A DNA stretch of 64,000 nucleotides from positions 1 through 64,000 of the forward strand of contig MFYT01000006.1 of the NCBI GenBank assembly GCA_001789205.1, read 5' to 3'. This stretch comes from Candidatus Raymondbacteria bacterium RIFOXYA2_FULL_49_16 (GTDB taxonomy: Bacteria; Fibrobacterota; OXYB2-FULL-49-7; XYB2-FULL-49-35). Positions 24,558 through 33,019 of the stretch are shown here, piece after piece (position 1 is the first letter of the stretch; each line of letters opens with the position of its first letter). Under the pieces are notes generated by a model, which saw only the letters and a program-made list of their open reading frames with translations, was not told where the DNA came from and made no database searches. The translations under genes were made by a program, and so were the position numbers.

Positions 24558-25297
24558 AGCGCCAGAAGCCCCTTTACCAGGCCTACGCCGGACACAACAA
24601 GCGTGAGGGCCGCTGCGGTGGCGCAGGCGCAGCAGAGCGCCACGGGAAGTACGACCGCGACAAGCGCCCGCATCGTGGAGGTTCGGTGCGCCTCCTTGAG
24701 ACCGGTTATCATTATATATAGCCACCAAAAGAGCGCTGCAATGACGCCGCATACGGGAACAACGCTCAACAGCGCTGTCGCTCCCTGGGCATAGGCGAGT
24801 ACCTTGAACGTGGAGGCAAAGCCCTGTGTTGCGCCACCGGTAATCGTGAGGCAGAGGTGAAGAAGACCTGAAAGCGCGAAGAGCGCAACAGCGACGCAGA
24901 AAGGCATAATGAAGACCACGACGCACAGGTCGGCCCAGGTACCCAGATACCGCGCAATAAAGGCGTTGTCGGGACCGAGATTGAAGGTGCGCAACACGCC
25001 TTGCCAGAGCGTGCTAAATGCGCCGCCGATGGTGCTTCCGATGATGCCGAAGAGAAAAGCCTTGAACAGGGCCGAATCCCGGTTAAGGTTCCTGAAGGTA
25101 TGGGAAGGGGAGAACAGCACTTCCTGGATGGTAATGAAGAACGAGGGAATGCTGAAGATGCCGGTTTTCGCTTCCCAATCCGGGGCAATGGCCGGACCAA
25201 CAGGTACCACCGCGGTGCCTAATTCCGCACCGCAATTGAAGCACGCGGCATTGTGCGCGCTGTTTTCCATCCCGCAGAAATGGCAGACCATGGTCAT
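24554..25297 (-). CDS. Zinc-ribbon Yip1-domain membrane protein
   Basis: A 247-residue protein beginning with a four-cysteine zinc ribbon (CHFCGMENSAHNAACFNCG). A linker follows, and then five or so hydrophobic segments of the Yip1 type (LFSPSHTFRNLN, FKAFLFGIIGSTIGG, VLAYAQGATALLSVVPVCGVIAALFWWLYIMITGLKEAH). The bacterial function is not defined. The ATG overlaps the methyltransferase stop by four bases, and the end overlaps DUF2752, so the three genes form an operon. Confidence 0.85.
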   Translation of the reverse strand: MTMVCHFCGMENSAHNAACFNCGAELGTAVVPVGPAIAPDWEAKTGIFSIPSFFITIQEVLFSPSHTFRNLNRDSALFKAFLFGIIGSTIGGAFSTLWQGVLRTFNLGPDNAFIARYLGTWADLCVVVFIMPFCVAVALFALSGLLHLCLTITGGATQGFASTFKVLAYAQGATALLSVVPVCGVIAALFWWLYIMITGLKEAHRTSTMRALVAVVLPVALCCACATAAALTLVVSGVGLVKGLLAL

Positions 25298-26166
25298 GCT
25301 CCCTTTCTGAATACGAGGCCAATTGACGAAGAGGCGACCCCTTTGTAGTCTTGGATCGCGAGGCCGGGCGTTGACTCGAGCGCCGCGAGGCTGAAGGAGT
25401 CGTAGCCGTACAGTGTATTGGCGCGCTCGAGCGGCATGAGGGAGAGGCCAGAGGCCTCGATGACGTTTTTCACATCAATATTGCACTCGAGGAGCGCGGA
25501 ACGGCGCGGATAGATGAAGTCGAGGGTGAGCGCCAGGATGCCGTTGGGCTTGAGCACGCGCGCCATTTCGCGCATCATGCGCGCCTGCAGGTCGCAGTCC
25601 GCCTGGGTCTGGGCCGTATGGAGTTCATCGGCAACAGGGACCGCCCTGCAGTGTTCGAGTACCGAGACGGAGACCACCCGGTCGAACGTGGCGCTGGCAT
25701 AGCTTATCTTTTCCATGCCCTCTACCCGGTAGTCGATGGCAAGGCCGTATTTTTTCGCAAGTCTCCGGTCAATGCCATGCCATCCCACATTTTCAAAGGG
25801 GTCGATTGCCGAAACTTTCAGGCCCATATCGGCGTAAAAATATTGGAGCGGCGCCCTGCCGCAGCCTGCATCGAGAATGGAGAGCCCGGGTTTGAGGTCC
25901 AGGTTTTGTATGATCCAGGGGTATTCCCACCGTTTGTTGGGTCCCACGGGTCCTGAACCCACGTACGAATCGAGTTTTTGCATGATGTTTTTATAGGACG
26001 CTGAATTGCGTTCCGCAAGGCGGGCATAGGTACTGATGAAGTCGGGCCGGGGAACCTGGGCCAGATCAAAGGGTGCGCGTACATAGGTTTTGCGCAGGGT
26101 GAGAGTGAGCTTTGAACGCTGCAGGAAACGGATAAGAGGCGCGGGTATGCGCTGGGTAAGATTCAT
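25294..26166 (-). CDS. Class I SAM-dependent methyltransferase
   Basis: A 290-residue Rossmann methyltransferase. Motif I is LSILDAGCGRAPLQYFYADMG, motif II is VSAIDPFE and the post-motif region is FDRVVSVSVLEH. There is a long N-terminal extension of about 100 residues before the domain, with WEYPWIIQNL immediately preceding. The substrate is unknown; small-molecule or polysaccharide methylation would fit. It is the first gene of the three-gene run that continues with the Yip1 and DUF2752 genes. Confidence 0.87.
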   Translation of the reverse strand: MNLTQRIPAPLIRFLQRSKLTLTLRKTYVRAPFDLAQVPRPDFISTYARLAERNSASYKNIMQKLDSYVGSGPVGPNKRWEYPWIIQNLDLKPGLSILDAGCGRAPLQYFYADMGLKVSAIDPFENVGWHGIDRRLAKKYGLAIDYRVEGMEKISYASATFDRVVSVSVLEHCRAVPVADELHTAQTQADCDLQARMMREMARVLKPNGILALTLDFIYPRRSALLECNIDVKNVIEASGLSLMPLERANTLYGYDSFSLAALESTPGLAIQDYKGVASSSIGLVFRKGA

Positions 26167-26365
26167 GGTGGAATGTAATATACAATTTTATGCCCCTGAA
26201 AATAAGGCAAAAAAAAGCCCGCAAGAGCGCCTCATGTATGGGCATCATTCATACAAGCCATGCTCTTTGTTGCTTGATGACGCCCGTACAGACTTACTCC
26301 CACTATCCAATCCTAAATATTCCTGGCTTGAACCAGACCTTGCCAATTTATAATTTTTTAGATCC
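26167..26365. other. Divergent intergenic region
   Basis: About 200 bases separate the methyltransferase (-) and the BatD-like gene (+). An open frame on the - strand (26245-26628) runs into the BatD-like gene and shows no family features, so it is not called. The sequence is AT-rich near 26170-26215 and 26345-26360, consistent with promoters for both directions, but no clear -35/-10 pair could be fixed. Confidence 0.4.
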
Positions 26366-27316
26366 ATGATGTTCAGATCCTGTGCCATTGGCATCGTATT
26401 TATAACAACAGCTCTTTTTTCGTTTGACCTTACCCGTAGCGTTGACCAGACAACGATCACGCTTGGTGACATGGTGCGTCTCAAGGTGACGGCAGTGCGG
26501 CGCGCGGATGAAAAACTTGTGTTTCCCGGTCCTGACGCTGATTTCGGCCAGTTTGAATTAAAAGACATGCGGAGCAGCGAAGCGCCTTCGGGGTCCCTGC
26601 TTGCCGAGACGTATGAATACCTCGTCACTGCCTATACGTTGGGAACGCTCACCATGCCCGCGCTCACGGTCGTCAATCTGAAGGACACTGCTGACCGGAA
26701 AGCGACCGACCCTGTGGAAATCGTTGTCAAGCCGGTCACGGTCAAGGACACCAGCGACATTGTGGACATCTACGGGCCGGAGAGCATCGGCTTTGGCGCG
26801 CGCTTCTGGGCAGCGCTTTTTGGCATTGTGGTTGCCCTGGGCCTTCTCGTGTGGCTGATTGACCGGTATCTTCTGAAGCGCAAACGGAACGAGGAGAAAA
26901 AGGAGGCGCCGCCAATACCACCGGAAAAACTTTTTGAACAGGAGATAGGGCAGCTTGTCCGCGACGACCTTCTGGCAAAGGGCGAGGTGAAAATATTCCA
27001 TTTCAGGATTTCGGAAATATTGAGGAGGTACATTGGCGCGCGTCTCAATTTTTACGCCCTCGAATCGACCACCAGCGAGCTTATCAGCGCGCTCAAGGCG
27101 TCAAAAACCGATCCCAAAGTGGTGCGCCTTGTTGAACAGTTCTGCACAGTAAACGATCCGGTGAAATTCGCCAAATGGATACCGAAAAGCGGGGAATCCG
27201 AGAACCTGATAATTTTGGCGCGCGAACTGGTCTCTCTGACACCTCCCTTGGAACAGAAGGAACCTGCCGGAAGCCCCGCGGCACAGCAAGGCGCTGATAA
27301 AAAACACATTACATAA
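26366..27316 (+). CDS. BatD-like membrane protein with DUF4381-like C terminus
   Basis: A 316-residue protein with a signal peptide (FITTALFSFDL). An oxygen-tolerance (BatD) type N-terminal beta domain follows: ITLGDMVRLKVTAVRR, YEYLVTAYTLGTLTMPAL. There is one membrane segment near residues 150-170 (FWAALFGIVVALGLLVWLI). The cytoplasmic tail, from about 195, reads FHFRISEILRRYIGARLNFYALESTTSELISAL, similar to DUF4381. Usually such proteins sit with BatA/BatB von Willebrand proteins and a MoxR ATPase; none is adjacent here. A stand-alone envelope role is therefore possible but unproven. Confidence 0.75.
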   Translation: MMFRSCAIGIVFITTALFSFDLTRSVDQTTITLGDMVRLKVTAVRRADEKLVFPGPDADFGQFELKDMRSSEAPSGSLLAETYEYLVTAYTLGTLTMPALTVVNLKDTADRKATDPVEIVVKPVTVKDTSDIVDIYGPESIGFGARFWAALFGIVVALGLLVWLIDRYLLKRKRNEEKKEAPPIPPEKLFEQEIGQLVRDDLLAKGEVKIFHFRISEILRRYIGARLNFYALESTTSELISALKASKTDPKVVRLVEQFCTVNDPVKFAKWIPKSGESENLIILARELVSLTPPLEQKEPAGSPAAQQGADKKHIT

Positions 27317-27428
27317 AAACAGCCGACAGTACGTCAGATATTTCCTTTTTTTAGGCCAAGCGAATTTTGTATTTTAATATGTTTAGCATTTATGTGGATA
27401 GTTTAAATAAAGGAAATTTTTTTAGGAA

Positions 27429-28286
27429 GTGACGAATGCCGTCAAAAAGAAATACATAGACCTCCATTTACATTCAACTTATTCTGACGGTACCCTTTCA
27501 ATAAAGGAGATCGTCGAATATGCGTCCACACAGCATCTTGCGGCCATTTCCCTGACCGATCACGACTGCATCGCCGGGATACGGGAAATAACCGAACTGG
27601 CCGGAAAAGTGGGACTTGAGGTCGTTCCCGGAGTGGAGATAAGTTCGCTTGTCGAAACCAGCGATATCCACGTCCTCGGATATTTTATCGATTACAGCAA
27701 TACCGAACTGAACGAGCGGCTCGAGGAGATCCGGCTTATCCGGATAGAGCGCGCCAAGAAGATAGTCCAGCGCCTTAACGACAAGGGTGTGGTGCTCCGC
27801 TTTGAACGGGTGCTCGAGTTCGCCCGGGGCTACTGTATCGGCAGGCCGCACATTGCCCAAGCACTGGTTGCCGAGGAACACGTTAATTCGTTTACCGAGG
27901 CTTTTGACCGCTATCTGGGAAACCACACGGAGTTCTATATCCCGGTCCAGAAACTGAACCCTGCCGAGGCCATCGCGCTGATCAAGTGCGCGGGCGGCGT
28001 CTCCGTGCTTTCACACCCGCATGTAACCGATCGGAACGACCTGCTTGAGCAATTCGTAAAGGATGGCCTTGATGGCATTGAGGTATACAGTCCCAAGATG
28101 ACCTACCGGCAATTTAATTTTTACCGGCAGTTCTGCCACAAATACAACCTTTTGGAAACTGGCGGCTCGGACTGCCATGGGCCGCGCTTCAACGACACCA
28201 TGTCGATAGGAAGCACCAAGACGCCGTATCGATTTCTGGAGAGAATGCAGGCGCGGATTCAGCAGCACAACGGCGCAAGCTTCTAA
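27429..28286 (+). CDS. PHP-domain phosphoesterase (RNase AM/TrpH-like)
   Basis: A 285-residue PHP phosphoesterase. The start is GTG at 27429; an ATG seven bases later is out of frame. Metal-binding motifs are YIDLHLHSTYSDGT, ISLTDHDCIAG, VVPGVEIS, CIGRPHIAQALV, VLSHPHV and GGSDCHG. The relatives cleave 3',5'-bisphosphonucleotides or degrade RNA 5' ends (TrpH/YciV group). The ribosome binding site is weak (AAGGAA at 27412-27417). Upstream AT-rich DNA around 27357-27400 may hold a promoter. Confidence 0.9.
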   Translation: MTNAVKKKYIDLHLHSTYSDGTLSIKEIVEYASTQHLAAISLTDHDCIAGIREITELAGKVGLEVVPGVEISSLVETSDIHVLGYFIDYSNTELNERLEEIRLIRIERAKKIVQRLNDKGVVLRFERVLEFARGYCIGRPHIAQALVAEEHVNSFTEAFDRYLGNHTEFYIPVQKLNPAEAIALIKCAGGVSVLSHPHVTDRNDLLEQFVKDGLDGIEVYSPKMTYRQFNFYRQFCHKYNLLETGGSDCHGPRFNDTMSIGSTKTPYRFLERMQARIQQHNGASF

Positions 28287-28290
28287 AACG

Positions 28291-29154
28291 TCACTCTTCC
28301 ACCTTTACCCACGCTGGCAGCGGACCGGCATAGCCGAGTTTCGCGGCGTTTTCACTAAGGACCGGTTCGTATGCCGCAGGCGTTTTGTCAGCGGGAAGCA
28401 CGACATACACTTTTTCAACGAGGAAATTGCTGCCTATGGGCGCTCCGCCGTACAGAGTAACCGCGCGATTGATAAGATCGTTGTCAGCGTACGACTTAAG
28501 GTTGGTGCGGCCACGGAGTTCAAGGAGGTATTCATCACCCCCTTCGCCGGGAAGGTGCTGCGAGGGACCCATGAGCAGCTGGTAGCCGTAGAGTACGTCA
28601 AAGGTTTCCAGCTTACGGATGACGCATTCCGGCGTTTCAGACACTGTATCTACGGGAGCATATCTCTTTTTATAAAACATGGTGCCGTAGAGCAGCAGGG
28701 GAAGCCCGCTCTTCACATAGACTGCCGCGCAGCGGGCGGGGCACACGTCCATCGCGTAAACGGCAAAGCCGCGTTCCGCAACGCTTTTAAGAAAAATGGA
28801 GGGATCGATGTCCGGACCGCGGCCATTTAAATACCGGGTTATGTTTTTTTGCCCGGGAAAGGTCTCTTCGGCAAGGGGAGGCAGACCAGGCAGGTGATAG
28901 GAGAGAAGCACATCCAAAAAATTGAATTGCATCCAGTAAAAATCGTGCTCGGGAATGCGGCTGAGCCCGGAATCGCCCCGTTCCCAGTAGATGCGCTCCT
29001 CTTTGAGTGAGAGTGGGGGCAGGTCGCAGCGGTGACGTGCGGCATAGAGGAGCGGCGAATTGTGGACAATGTCAGGGTTTCTAAAAATCGAGGCGCACGA
29101 AAAGAAAAGAGCGGCCGCGCCGCAGCACAGCACTGTCCGCAGCAGGGCGTTCAC
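28291..29154 (-). CDS. Hypothetical lipoprotein
   Basis: A 287-residue protein with a lipoprotein signal (LCCGAAALFFSCAS, lipid-acceptor Cys near residue 20). The body has DFYWMQFNFLDVLLSYHLPGLPPL, an RGPDIDPSIFLKSVAERGFAV segment and VKSGLPLLLYGTMFYKKRYAP, which hint at a papain-like or transglutaminase-like fold. No catalytic triad could be established. It ends only five bases from the convergent PHP gene. It follows the pilin-like gene and could share its operon. Confidence 0.65.
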   Translation of the reverse strand: MNALLRTVLCCGAAALFFSCASIFRNPDIVHNSPLLYAARHRCDLPPLSLKEERIYWERGDSGLSRIPEHDFYWMQFNFLDVLLSYHLPGLPPLAEETFPGQKNITRYLNGRGPDIDPSIFLKSVAERGFAVYAMDVCPARCAAVYVKSGLPLLLYGTMFYKKRYAPVDTVSETPECVIRKLETFDVLYGYQLLMGPSQHLPGEGGDEYLLELRGRTNLKSYADNDLINRAVTLYGGAPIGSNFLVEKVYVVLPADKTPAAYEPVLSENAAKLGYAGPLPAWVKVEE

Positions 29155-29156
29155 GG

Positions 29157-29546
29157 CTATTCCCAGTTTACCCGTTTAGGCTTAAGTACGCCGTTTTCAT
29201 TCGCGAGATTGTAGGTGCACACAATGCGGCGTTTCATGTTGTTCACATAGCCGATTGAAATGGCGGAAAAGGTGGTGTCGTTCGCCTTTTCCATATTGAC
29301 AGTATAGTAGCCGCCGCGGTATTTGACGTTGAGGAAACCTTGGTTCCACAACGGGTCTTTCTGGATTTCCATGAGGGCCATTTCCATGCCGTACTCGGCC
29401 ACTTCCTGGGCCAGCTTCTTGTTCACCTCGCGTTCGCGCAACTCCTTGGTCACGAAGACGATGATGACACCCGCGAGGGCGACAAGCGTGACCAGCGCCA
29501 CGATAAAGACGGTCATAGACTGGGAGGAACCTCTCTGATTTTTCAT
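29157..29546 (-). CDS. Single-pass membrane protein, pilin-like N terminus
   Basis: A 129-residue protein starting at ATG 29546 with AAGGAGAG just upstream. The N terminus (MKNQRGSSQSMTVFIVALVTLVALAGVIIVF) is a short polar leader followed by one hydrophobic segment, as in type IV pilin-related or PilX-type proteins. The remainder has EVAEYGMEMALMEIQKDPLWNQG and a beta-rich tail. No classical prepilin cleavage pair (G|FTLIE) is present, so this is not a confident pilin. It lies 23 bases after rlmH and before the lipoprotein. Confidence 0.65.
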   Translation of the reverse strand: MKNQRGSSQSMTVFIVALVTLVALAGVIIVFVTKELREREVNKKLAQEVAEYGMEMALMEIQKDPLWNQGFLNVKYRGGYYTVNMEKANDTTFSAISIGYVNNMKRRIVCTYNLANENGVLKPKRVNWE

Positions 29547-29569
29547 TCCGCTCTCCTTACTTGGCCGTA

Positions 29570-30043
29570 TCACCGGTGATAGGCCGTATGGCGGGCGATG
29601 GACAACGCCCGGTATATCTGCTCCGCCAGGACCACGAGGGCCACATGGTGATTGAAGGTGAGCGCCGAAAGAGATATCGCGCTATGCACGTGTTTCAGGA
29701 TGTCCGGAGCAAACCCGTTAATGCCGCCTATTAAAAATAACAATTTGCCGTTGCTGTGTACACTCTCCTCAACAAAGGAGGCGAAAGCGAGGCTGTCCAA
29801 GGAGCGTCCCGCAGGTGTGAGGAGCACCACGCGTCCCGTGAATCCCTCAAGGGCCTCTATAGCCGCGTCGGTCTCCTTGCGCACCTGGGTTTTCATGGGT
29901 TCGCTGTTGCGGTCCCTGAGACGAATAATGGAAACATCGCACCAGGCGCGGCACAGCACCGCGTAGTGTCCAGCGCCGCTCTCCGCAAAGGGTTCGGCCC
30001 GTTTTCCCACGCAAAGGACCGTGACAGAAGGCTTTATTGCCAT
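29570..30043 (-). CDS. rlmH: 23S rRNA (pseudouridine-1915-N3) methyltransferase RlmH
   Basis: A 157-residue SPOUT methyltransferase. The characteristic C-terminal knot is LLFLIGGINGFAPDIL...SLSALTFNHHVALVVLAEQIYRALSIARHTAYHR, and the first half has VLLTPAGRSLDSLAFASFVEE. RlmH methylates pseudouridine 1915 in helix 69 of 23S rRNA. The SAM-binding GG in FLIGG and the tail YHR are in the expected places. Its start overlaps the PilZ gene by ten bases. Confidence 0.93.
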   Translation of the reverse strand: MAIKPSVTVLCVGKRAEPFAESGAGHYAVLCRAWCDVSIIRLRDRNSEPMKTQVRKETDAAIEALEGFTGRVVLLTPAGRSLDSLAFASFVEESVHSNGKLLFLIGGINGFAPDILKHVHSAISLSALTFNHHVALVVLAEQIYRALSIARHTAYHR

Positions 30044-31170
30044 TGGATTTCTTCGCGTTGTTTCTCAAAAATAAGGCGGATGAGTTTTTCACGGAGCGCG
30101 GCATCGATGCTCAGGAAACTGATGTTATTGAAAAGGAAGGACTCGCCGGCCGTGTTTTTTTTCTCGATGCGGACCACCTTGCTTTTAAGTCCGCGAAACG
30201 ACTCGCCCCTGAAATTAAAATTGACGGACAATACATCACCCAAATGGAACTCCTCGACCGTGCGGAGTTTTACTCCGCCGCCGGAAATGTCCTTGATGGT
30301 GCCGGTGAATTTGGCCCCGCTTTTGGCGAGTTCGGGGTCGGCCTCGGAGGCGAGTACGCGGAACATGGCCTCAATGGTCACTTCGAGGCGCAGGTACTCG
30401 CGCAGTTGTTTGCGGTCCATCTCGACAACGTGCGCCAAGGTGAGGGACGTATTGTCCGGGCTCTTGGTGATTACCAGGGTGCGGAAGCTGTAGACCGCGT
30501 CGCCGGTCTGGATGAGCGACACGGCCACCTCAGAGCCCTGGGAAAAAGCGGCCACCGCCTCCTGTTCTTCGGGATTGACCACTGCCATGGACAATTCGCT
30601 GATGTCCCTGATTTTGCTTCTAAACTTGGCGTTGTCCGTACCCTTGACAGGAGATATGTTTATAGGCTGGCCAGCGGACAACTCGCGCGATGAATAATAG
30701 CGGGTGCCGGGCTGCAGCCGCGTGTATTCGAGGCGGCTGCGGATGGCGCTGATGATGTCGCAGACACGGAGCAACTCGTCGTGTTTGCCCCTGAGGCGTT
30801 CGATCTCGGCACTGACACCCTCTTCGAAGGCCTTAATGCTTTTGAACATAACGTCGGACGTCTCAGCGCCGCTGGCATGGAAGATTCTGCGCAATTCCTG
30901 TTTTTCAACATCGTTGAGTCCATGTGTTTTACAGAGGGACTCGAATACGCTCCAGGAGAGTTCGGCGGTCTTCTGCGATTCGCGCCGTGAGCGGAAGAGT
31001 TCGGTACCAAACATTAAGAAGACGGCGAGCAGCAGGACGCCGCCAATGCCAAAAAAGATGTAGAGTGATGCGTTGGGCCACGAGGAAAAAATGTCTTTTA
31101 CCGTATGGGTGGCAGCGTGCGCCGCAACGGGCAGCAAGGCGCACAGGCTCAGGAATACGGGTTTTGCCAT
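30034..31170 (-). CDS. Membrane-anchored PilZ-domain protein
   Basis: A 378-residue protein. A signal-like segment (residues 2-20) is followed by a membrane segment near 37-57 (LYIFFGIGGVLLLAVFLMF). An alpha-helical region follows, and then a YcgR-like N-terminal beta domain (GTDNAKFRSKIRDISELSMAVV). The C-terminal PilZ domain is RKQLREYLRLEVTIEAMFRV (the RxxxR type motif appears as REYLR) with DISGGGVKLRT. PilZ domains bind cyclic di-GMP; the DxSxxG part is clear. It may sense that messenger and act on envelope or motility. It is divergent from the HDOD operon. Confidence 0.85.
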   Translation of the reverse strand: MAKPVFLSLCALLPVAAHAATHTVKDIFSSWPNASLYIFFGIGGVLLLAVFLMFGTELFRSRRESQKTAELSWSVFESLCKTHGLNDVEKQELRRIFHASGAETSDVMFKSIKAFEEGVSAEIERLRGKHDELLRVCDIISAIRSRLEYTRLQPGTRYYSSRELSAGQPINISPVKGTDNAKFRSKIRDISELSMAVVNPEEQEAVAAFSQGSEVAVSLIQTGDAVYSFRTLVITKSPDNTSLTLAHVVEMDRKQLREYLRLEVTIEAMFRVLASEADPELAKSGAKFTGTIKDISGGGVKLRTVEEFHLGDVLSVNFNFRGESFRGLKSKVVRIEKKNTAGESFLFNNISFLSIDAALREKLIRLIFEKQREEIQWQ

Positions 31171-31185
31171 GGGCTTTGATTTAGG

Positions 31186-31213
31186 TTGACAGTAATTTTA
31201 TATTTAATATATA
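31186..31213 (+). promoter_or_regulatory. Promoter of the 31271-32457 operon
   Basis: TTGACA at 31186-31191 is followed after 16 bases by TATATA at 31208-31213, within a run of alternating T and A. The boxes lie about 58 bases before the first start codon. The choice of -10 box is ambiguous because several TATA-like hexamers overlap. Confidence 0.5.
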
Positions 31214-31270
31214 TATATACTTACCTTTTTTTGTCCAAGTCAATCGTTTTCTGACGCAAGCAAGGAGCAT

Positions 31271-31582
31271 ATGAAGCGCATATCGGTAAACGAGATAACC
31301 GAAGGCATGGTATTGGCAAAACCGGTTGTCGGGTCCGGAGGTAATATCCTCCTTGGCGAAGGTACGGAGCTTCGTACCACCCTTATTTCGCGACTGCGCA
31401 ACTGGGGGGTACCTTTTGTGGTCATCCAGAGCCAGGAAGGCGAAATTACCGAGGAAAAGATCACGGCATCACTTGATACGAAACGACAGGAAGTGGAACG
31501 GGTATTTGAACAGGTGAAAAACCATCCACTTATGGCCATTATTTATGAAGCGACAAAAGAGCATTTTGGGAAGGCATCATGA
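31271..31582 (+). CDS. Small protein with HD-GYP-type N-terminal (DUF3391-like) domain
   Basis: A 103-residue protein preceded by CAAGGAG. It reads ISVNEITEGMVLAKPVVGSGGNILLGEGTELRTTLISRLRNWGVPFVVI, the small beta domain that precedes HD-GYP domains in many phosphodiesterases, here without the catalytic part. A helical tail (residues 70-100) follows. Its stop overlaps the start of the HDOD gene (ATGA), so it may be a split regulatory module for it. Function is unknown. Confidence 0.82.
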   Translation: MKRISVNEITEGMVLAKPVVGSGGNILLGEGTELRTTLISRLRNWGVPFVVIQSQEGEITEEKITASLDTKRQEVERVFEQVKNHPLMAIIYEATKEHFGKAS

Positions 31583-32457
31583 TTACCGCTAGCACAATCG
31601 GATCACAGGAAAAGCTGAAACTGGCGGTTGACCGCATTACGGGCCTGCCAACGCTGCCGCAGGTCATCACTGAAATCACCCGGCTCATGCAAAATCCCCG
31701 TACCTCCGCCGAGGAGGTGGGCAAGGCGCTCATTATGGACCAGGCGCTTGCCTCAAAGGTACTCAAGCTGGTCAATTCCGCTTTTTACGGGTTTCCGGGC
31801 CGCATCAATACCATTACCCACGCTATTGTCATACTCGGGTTCAACACGGTCAAAAATATCATTCTTACCGCATCCATTTTTGAGACACTGGGCGGCAAGG
31901 GCGGAGGCCAGAAGGAATTTGACATTGAAAAATTCTGGCTCCATTCGATAGGCACCGGGGTCCTTGCGCGTGAAATATCGAAAAAGCTCAACTTCAAGTT
32001 CTTTGAAGAATGCTTCCTGGGAGGCCTGCTCCACGACCTTGGTAAAATCATCCTGTATAAATTCATGCCCGAGGAGATGGACAAGGTGCTCCAGGTACAG
32101 AAGGAGGAAAACTGCCTTTTCTTCCTGGCTGAGAAAAAAGCGCTTGACGTTACCCACGATCAGATTGGTGGCTGGCTGACCAGCAAATGGAACCTGCCCG
32201 AGGATTTACGCAACGCGGTACTGTATCATCACATGCCCATGCTTTCGGGAAAATACGCCATGATGGTTTCGATCGTCCACATTGCCGATATCCTGTGCCG
32301 CGCGCTCTGCATTGGGTCGGGCGGGGACTCCACCATCCCGGTTGTCGATGAAAAAGCGTGGGAAAAACTGAAATTTTCGCGGCAGCTGATAGACAAGATC
32401 TACAGCGACATCGATTTAGAGCTCGAAAAGGCCGCGGTCTTCTTTCAGATAATGTGA
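31579..32457 (+). CDS. HDOD-domain signalling protein
   Basis: A 292-residue HDOD protein. Motifs are GLPTLPQVITEITRLMQNPRTSAEEVGKALIMDQALASKVLKLVNSAFYGFPGRINTITHAIVILGFNTVKNIIL, HSIGTGVLAREISKKLNFKFFEECFLGGLLHDLGKIIL and AVLYHHMP. The HD pair (LLHD) is present, but the family is generally considered noncatalytic or poorly characterised. Roles in chemotaxis, motility and cyclic-di-GMP signalling are known in relatives. It is coupled to the preceding DUF3391-like gene and divergent from the PilZ gene, which suggests a common signalling theme. The 3' end overlaps the convergent NUDIX gene by 13 bases. Confidence 0.9.
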   Translation: MITASTIGSQEKLKLAVDRITGLPTLPQVITEITRLMQNPRTSAEEVGKALIMDQALASKVLKLVNSAFYGFPGRINTITHAIVILGFNTVKNIILTASIFETLGGKGGGQKEFDIEKFWLHSIGTGVLAREISKKLNFKFFEECFLGGLLHDLGKIILYKFMPEEMDKVLQVQKEENCLFFLAEKKALDVTHDQIGGWLTSKWNLPEDLRNAVLYHHMPMLSGKYAMMVSIVHIADILCRALCIGSGGDSTIPVVDEKAWEKLKFSRQLIDKIYSDIDLELEKAAVFFQIM

Positions 32458-33008
32458 TCTTTCGCGCCCGAGTCTGCGACCAACAAAGCACAGAGAATTG
32501 TTTTTGAATCGATTATTTCTTTTCGTTGCACCAGCCATAACAGTTTTTTAAACGGCATACTTACCTGTTCCACGAATTCTGTTTTGTCGAGTTTCAGCGA
32601 TCCGGTATTCACGAGATCCGTTCCCGCAAATAAGGTGATGAAACCCGTGGAGTATCCTTCGGCATGGGCATAGGTAAGCAGCTTTCTCAGGCGCCGCGGC
32701 CGAAAGCCGGTCTCCTCGGCGCATTCCCTGCGTGCACACGCCGCAGGAGTTTCTTTTTTGTCAATTACTCCCGCCGGAATTTCCAGAATGGTGCGGCCAA
32801 TTGCCGGTCGGTGCTGCCGTACCAGATGAACAATGCCATGATTGTCGATCGGCAGAACAGCCACGGCATCGCGCACGCGCACAATTTCCCTTAATGCGCG
32901 CTTACCGTCCGGCAGGGTGATGGTGAGCCGTTCGAGAGAGAGATAGGAGCCGGTAAAGGGGCGTTCCCGCTTTGTTACCGGCTCGAACAGAGGATCGTGG
33001 CGTTTCAT
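32445..33008 (-). CDS. NUDIX hydrolase (ADP-ribose pyrophosphatase type)
   Basis: A 187-residue protein with the complete Nudix box from GVIDKKETPAACARRECAEETGF. The preceding RQHRPAIGRTILEIPAG is typical of ADP-sugar pyrophosphatases (NudF group). It probably hydrolyses ADP-ribose to AMP and ribose-5-phosphate. It is the neighbour of the FecR gene on the same strand, 11 bases after that gene's... convergent partner HDOD on the other side. A macro-domain protein lies elsewhere in the window (52213) but is not linked by position. Confidence 0.92.
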   Translation of the reverse strand: MKRHDPLFEPVTKRERPFTGSYLSLERLTITLPDGKRALREIVRVRDAVAVLPIDNHGIVHLVRQHRPAIGRTILEIPAGVIDKKETPAACARRECAEETGFRPRRLRKLLTYAHAEGYSTGFITLFAGTDLVNTGSLKLDKTEFVEQVSMPFKKLLWLVQRKEIIDSKTILCALLVADSGAKDHII

Positions 33009-33019
33009 GACCAGGGGAT

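Noticed and set aside
24558-24926. An N-terminal extension of the DUF2752 gene
   Set aside because: It is the out-of-frame reading of the Yip1 gene (Arg/Cys-rich nonsense); the GTGA overlap start fits better.
29157-29546. Naming this gene a type IV pilin
   Set aside because: The hydrophobic N terminus is similar, but the canonical G|FTLIE-type cleavage and Glu at position 5 are absent.
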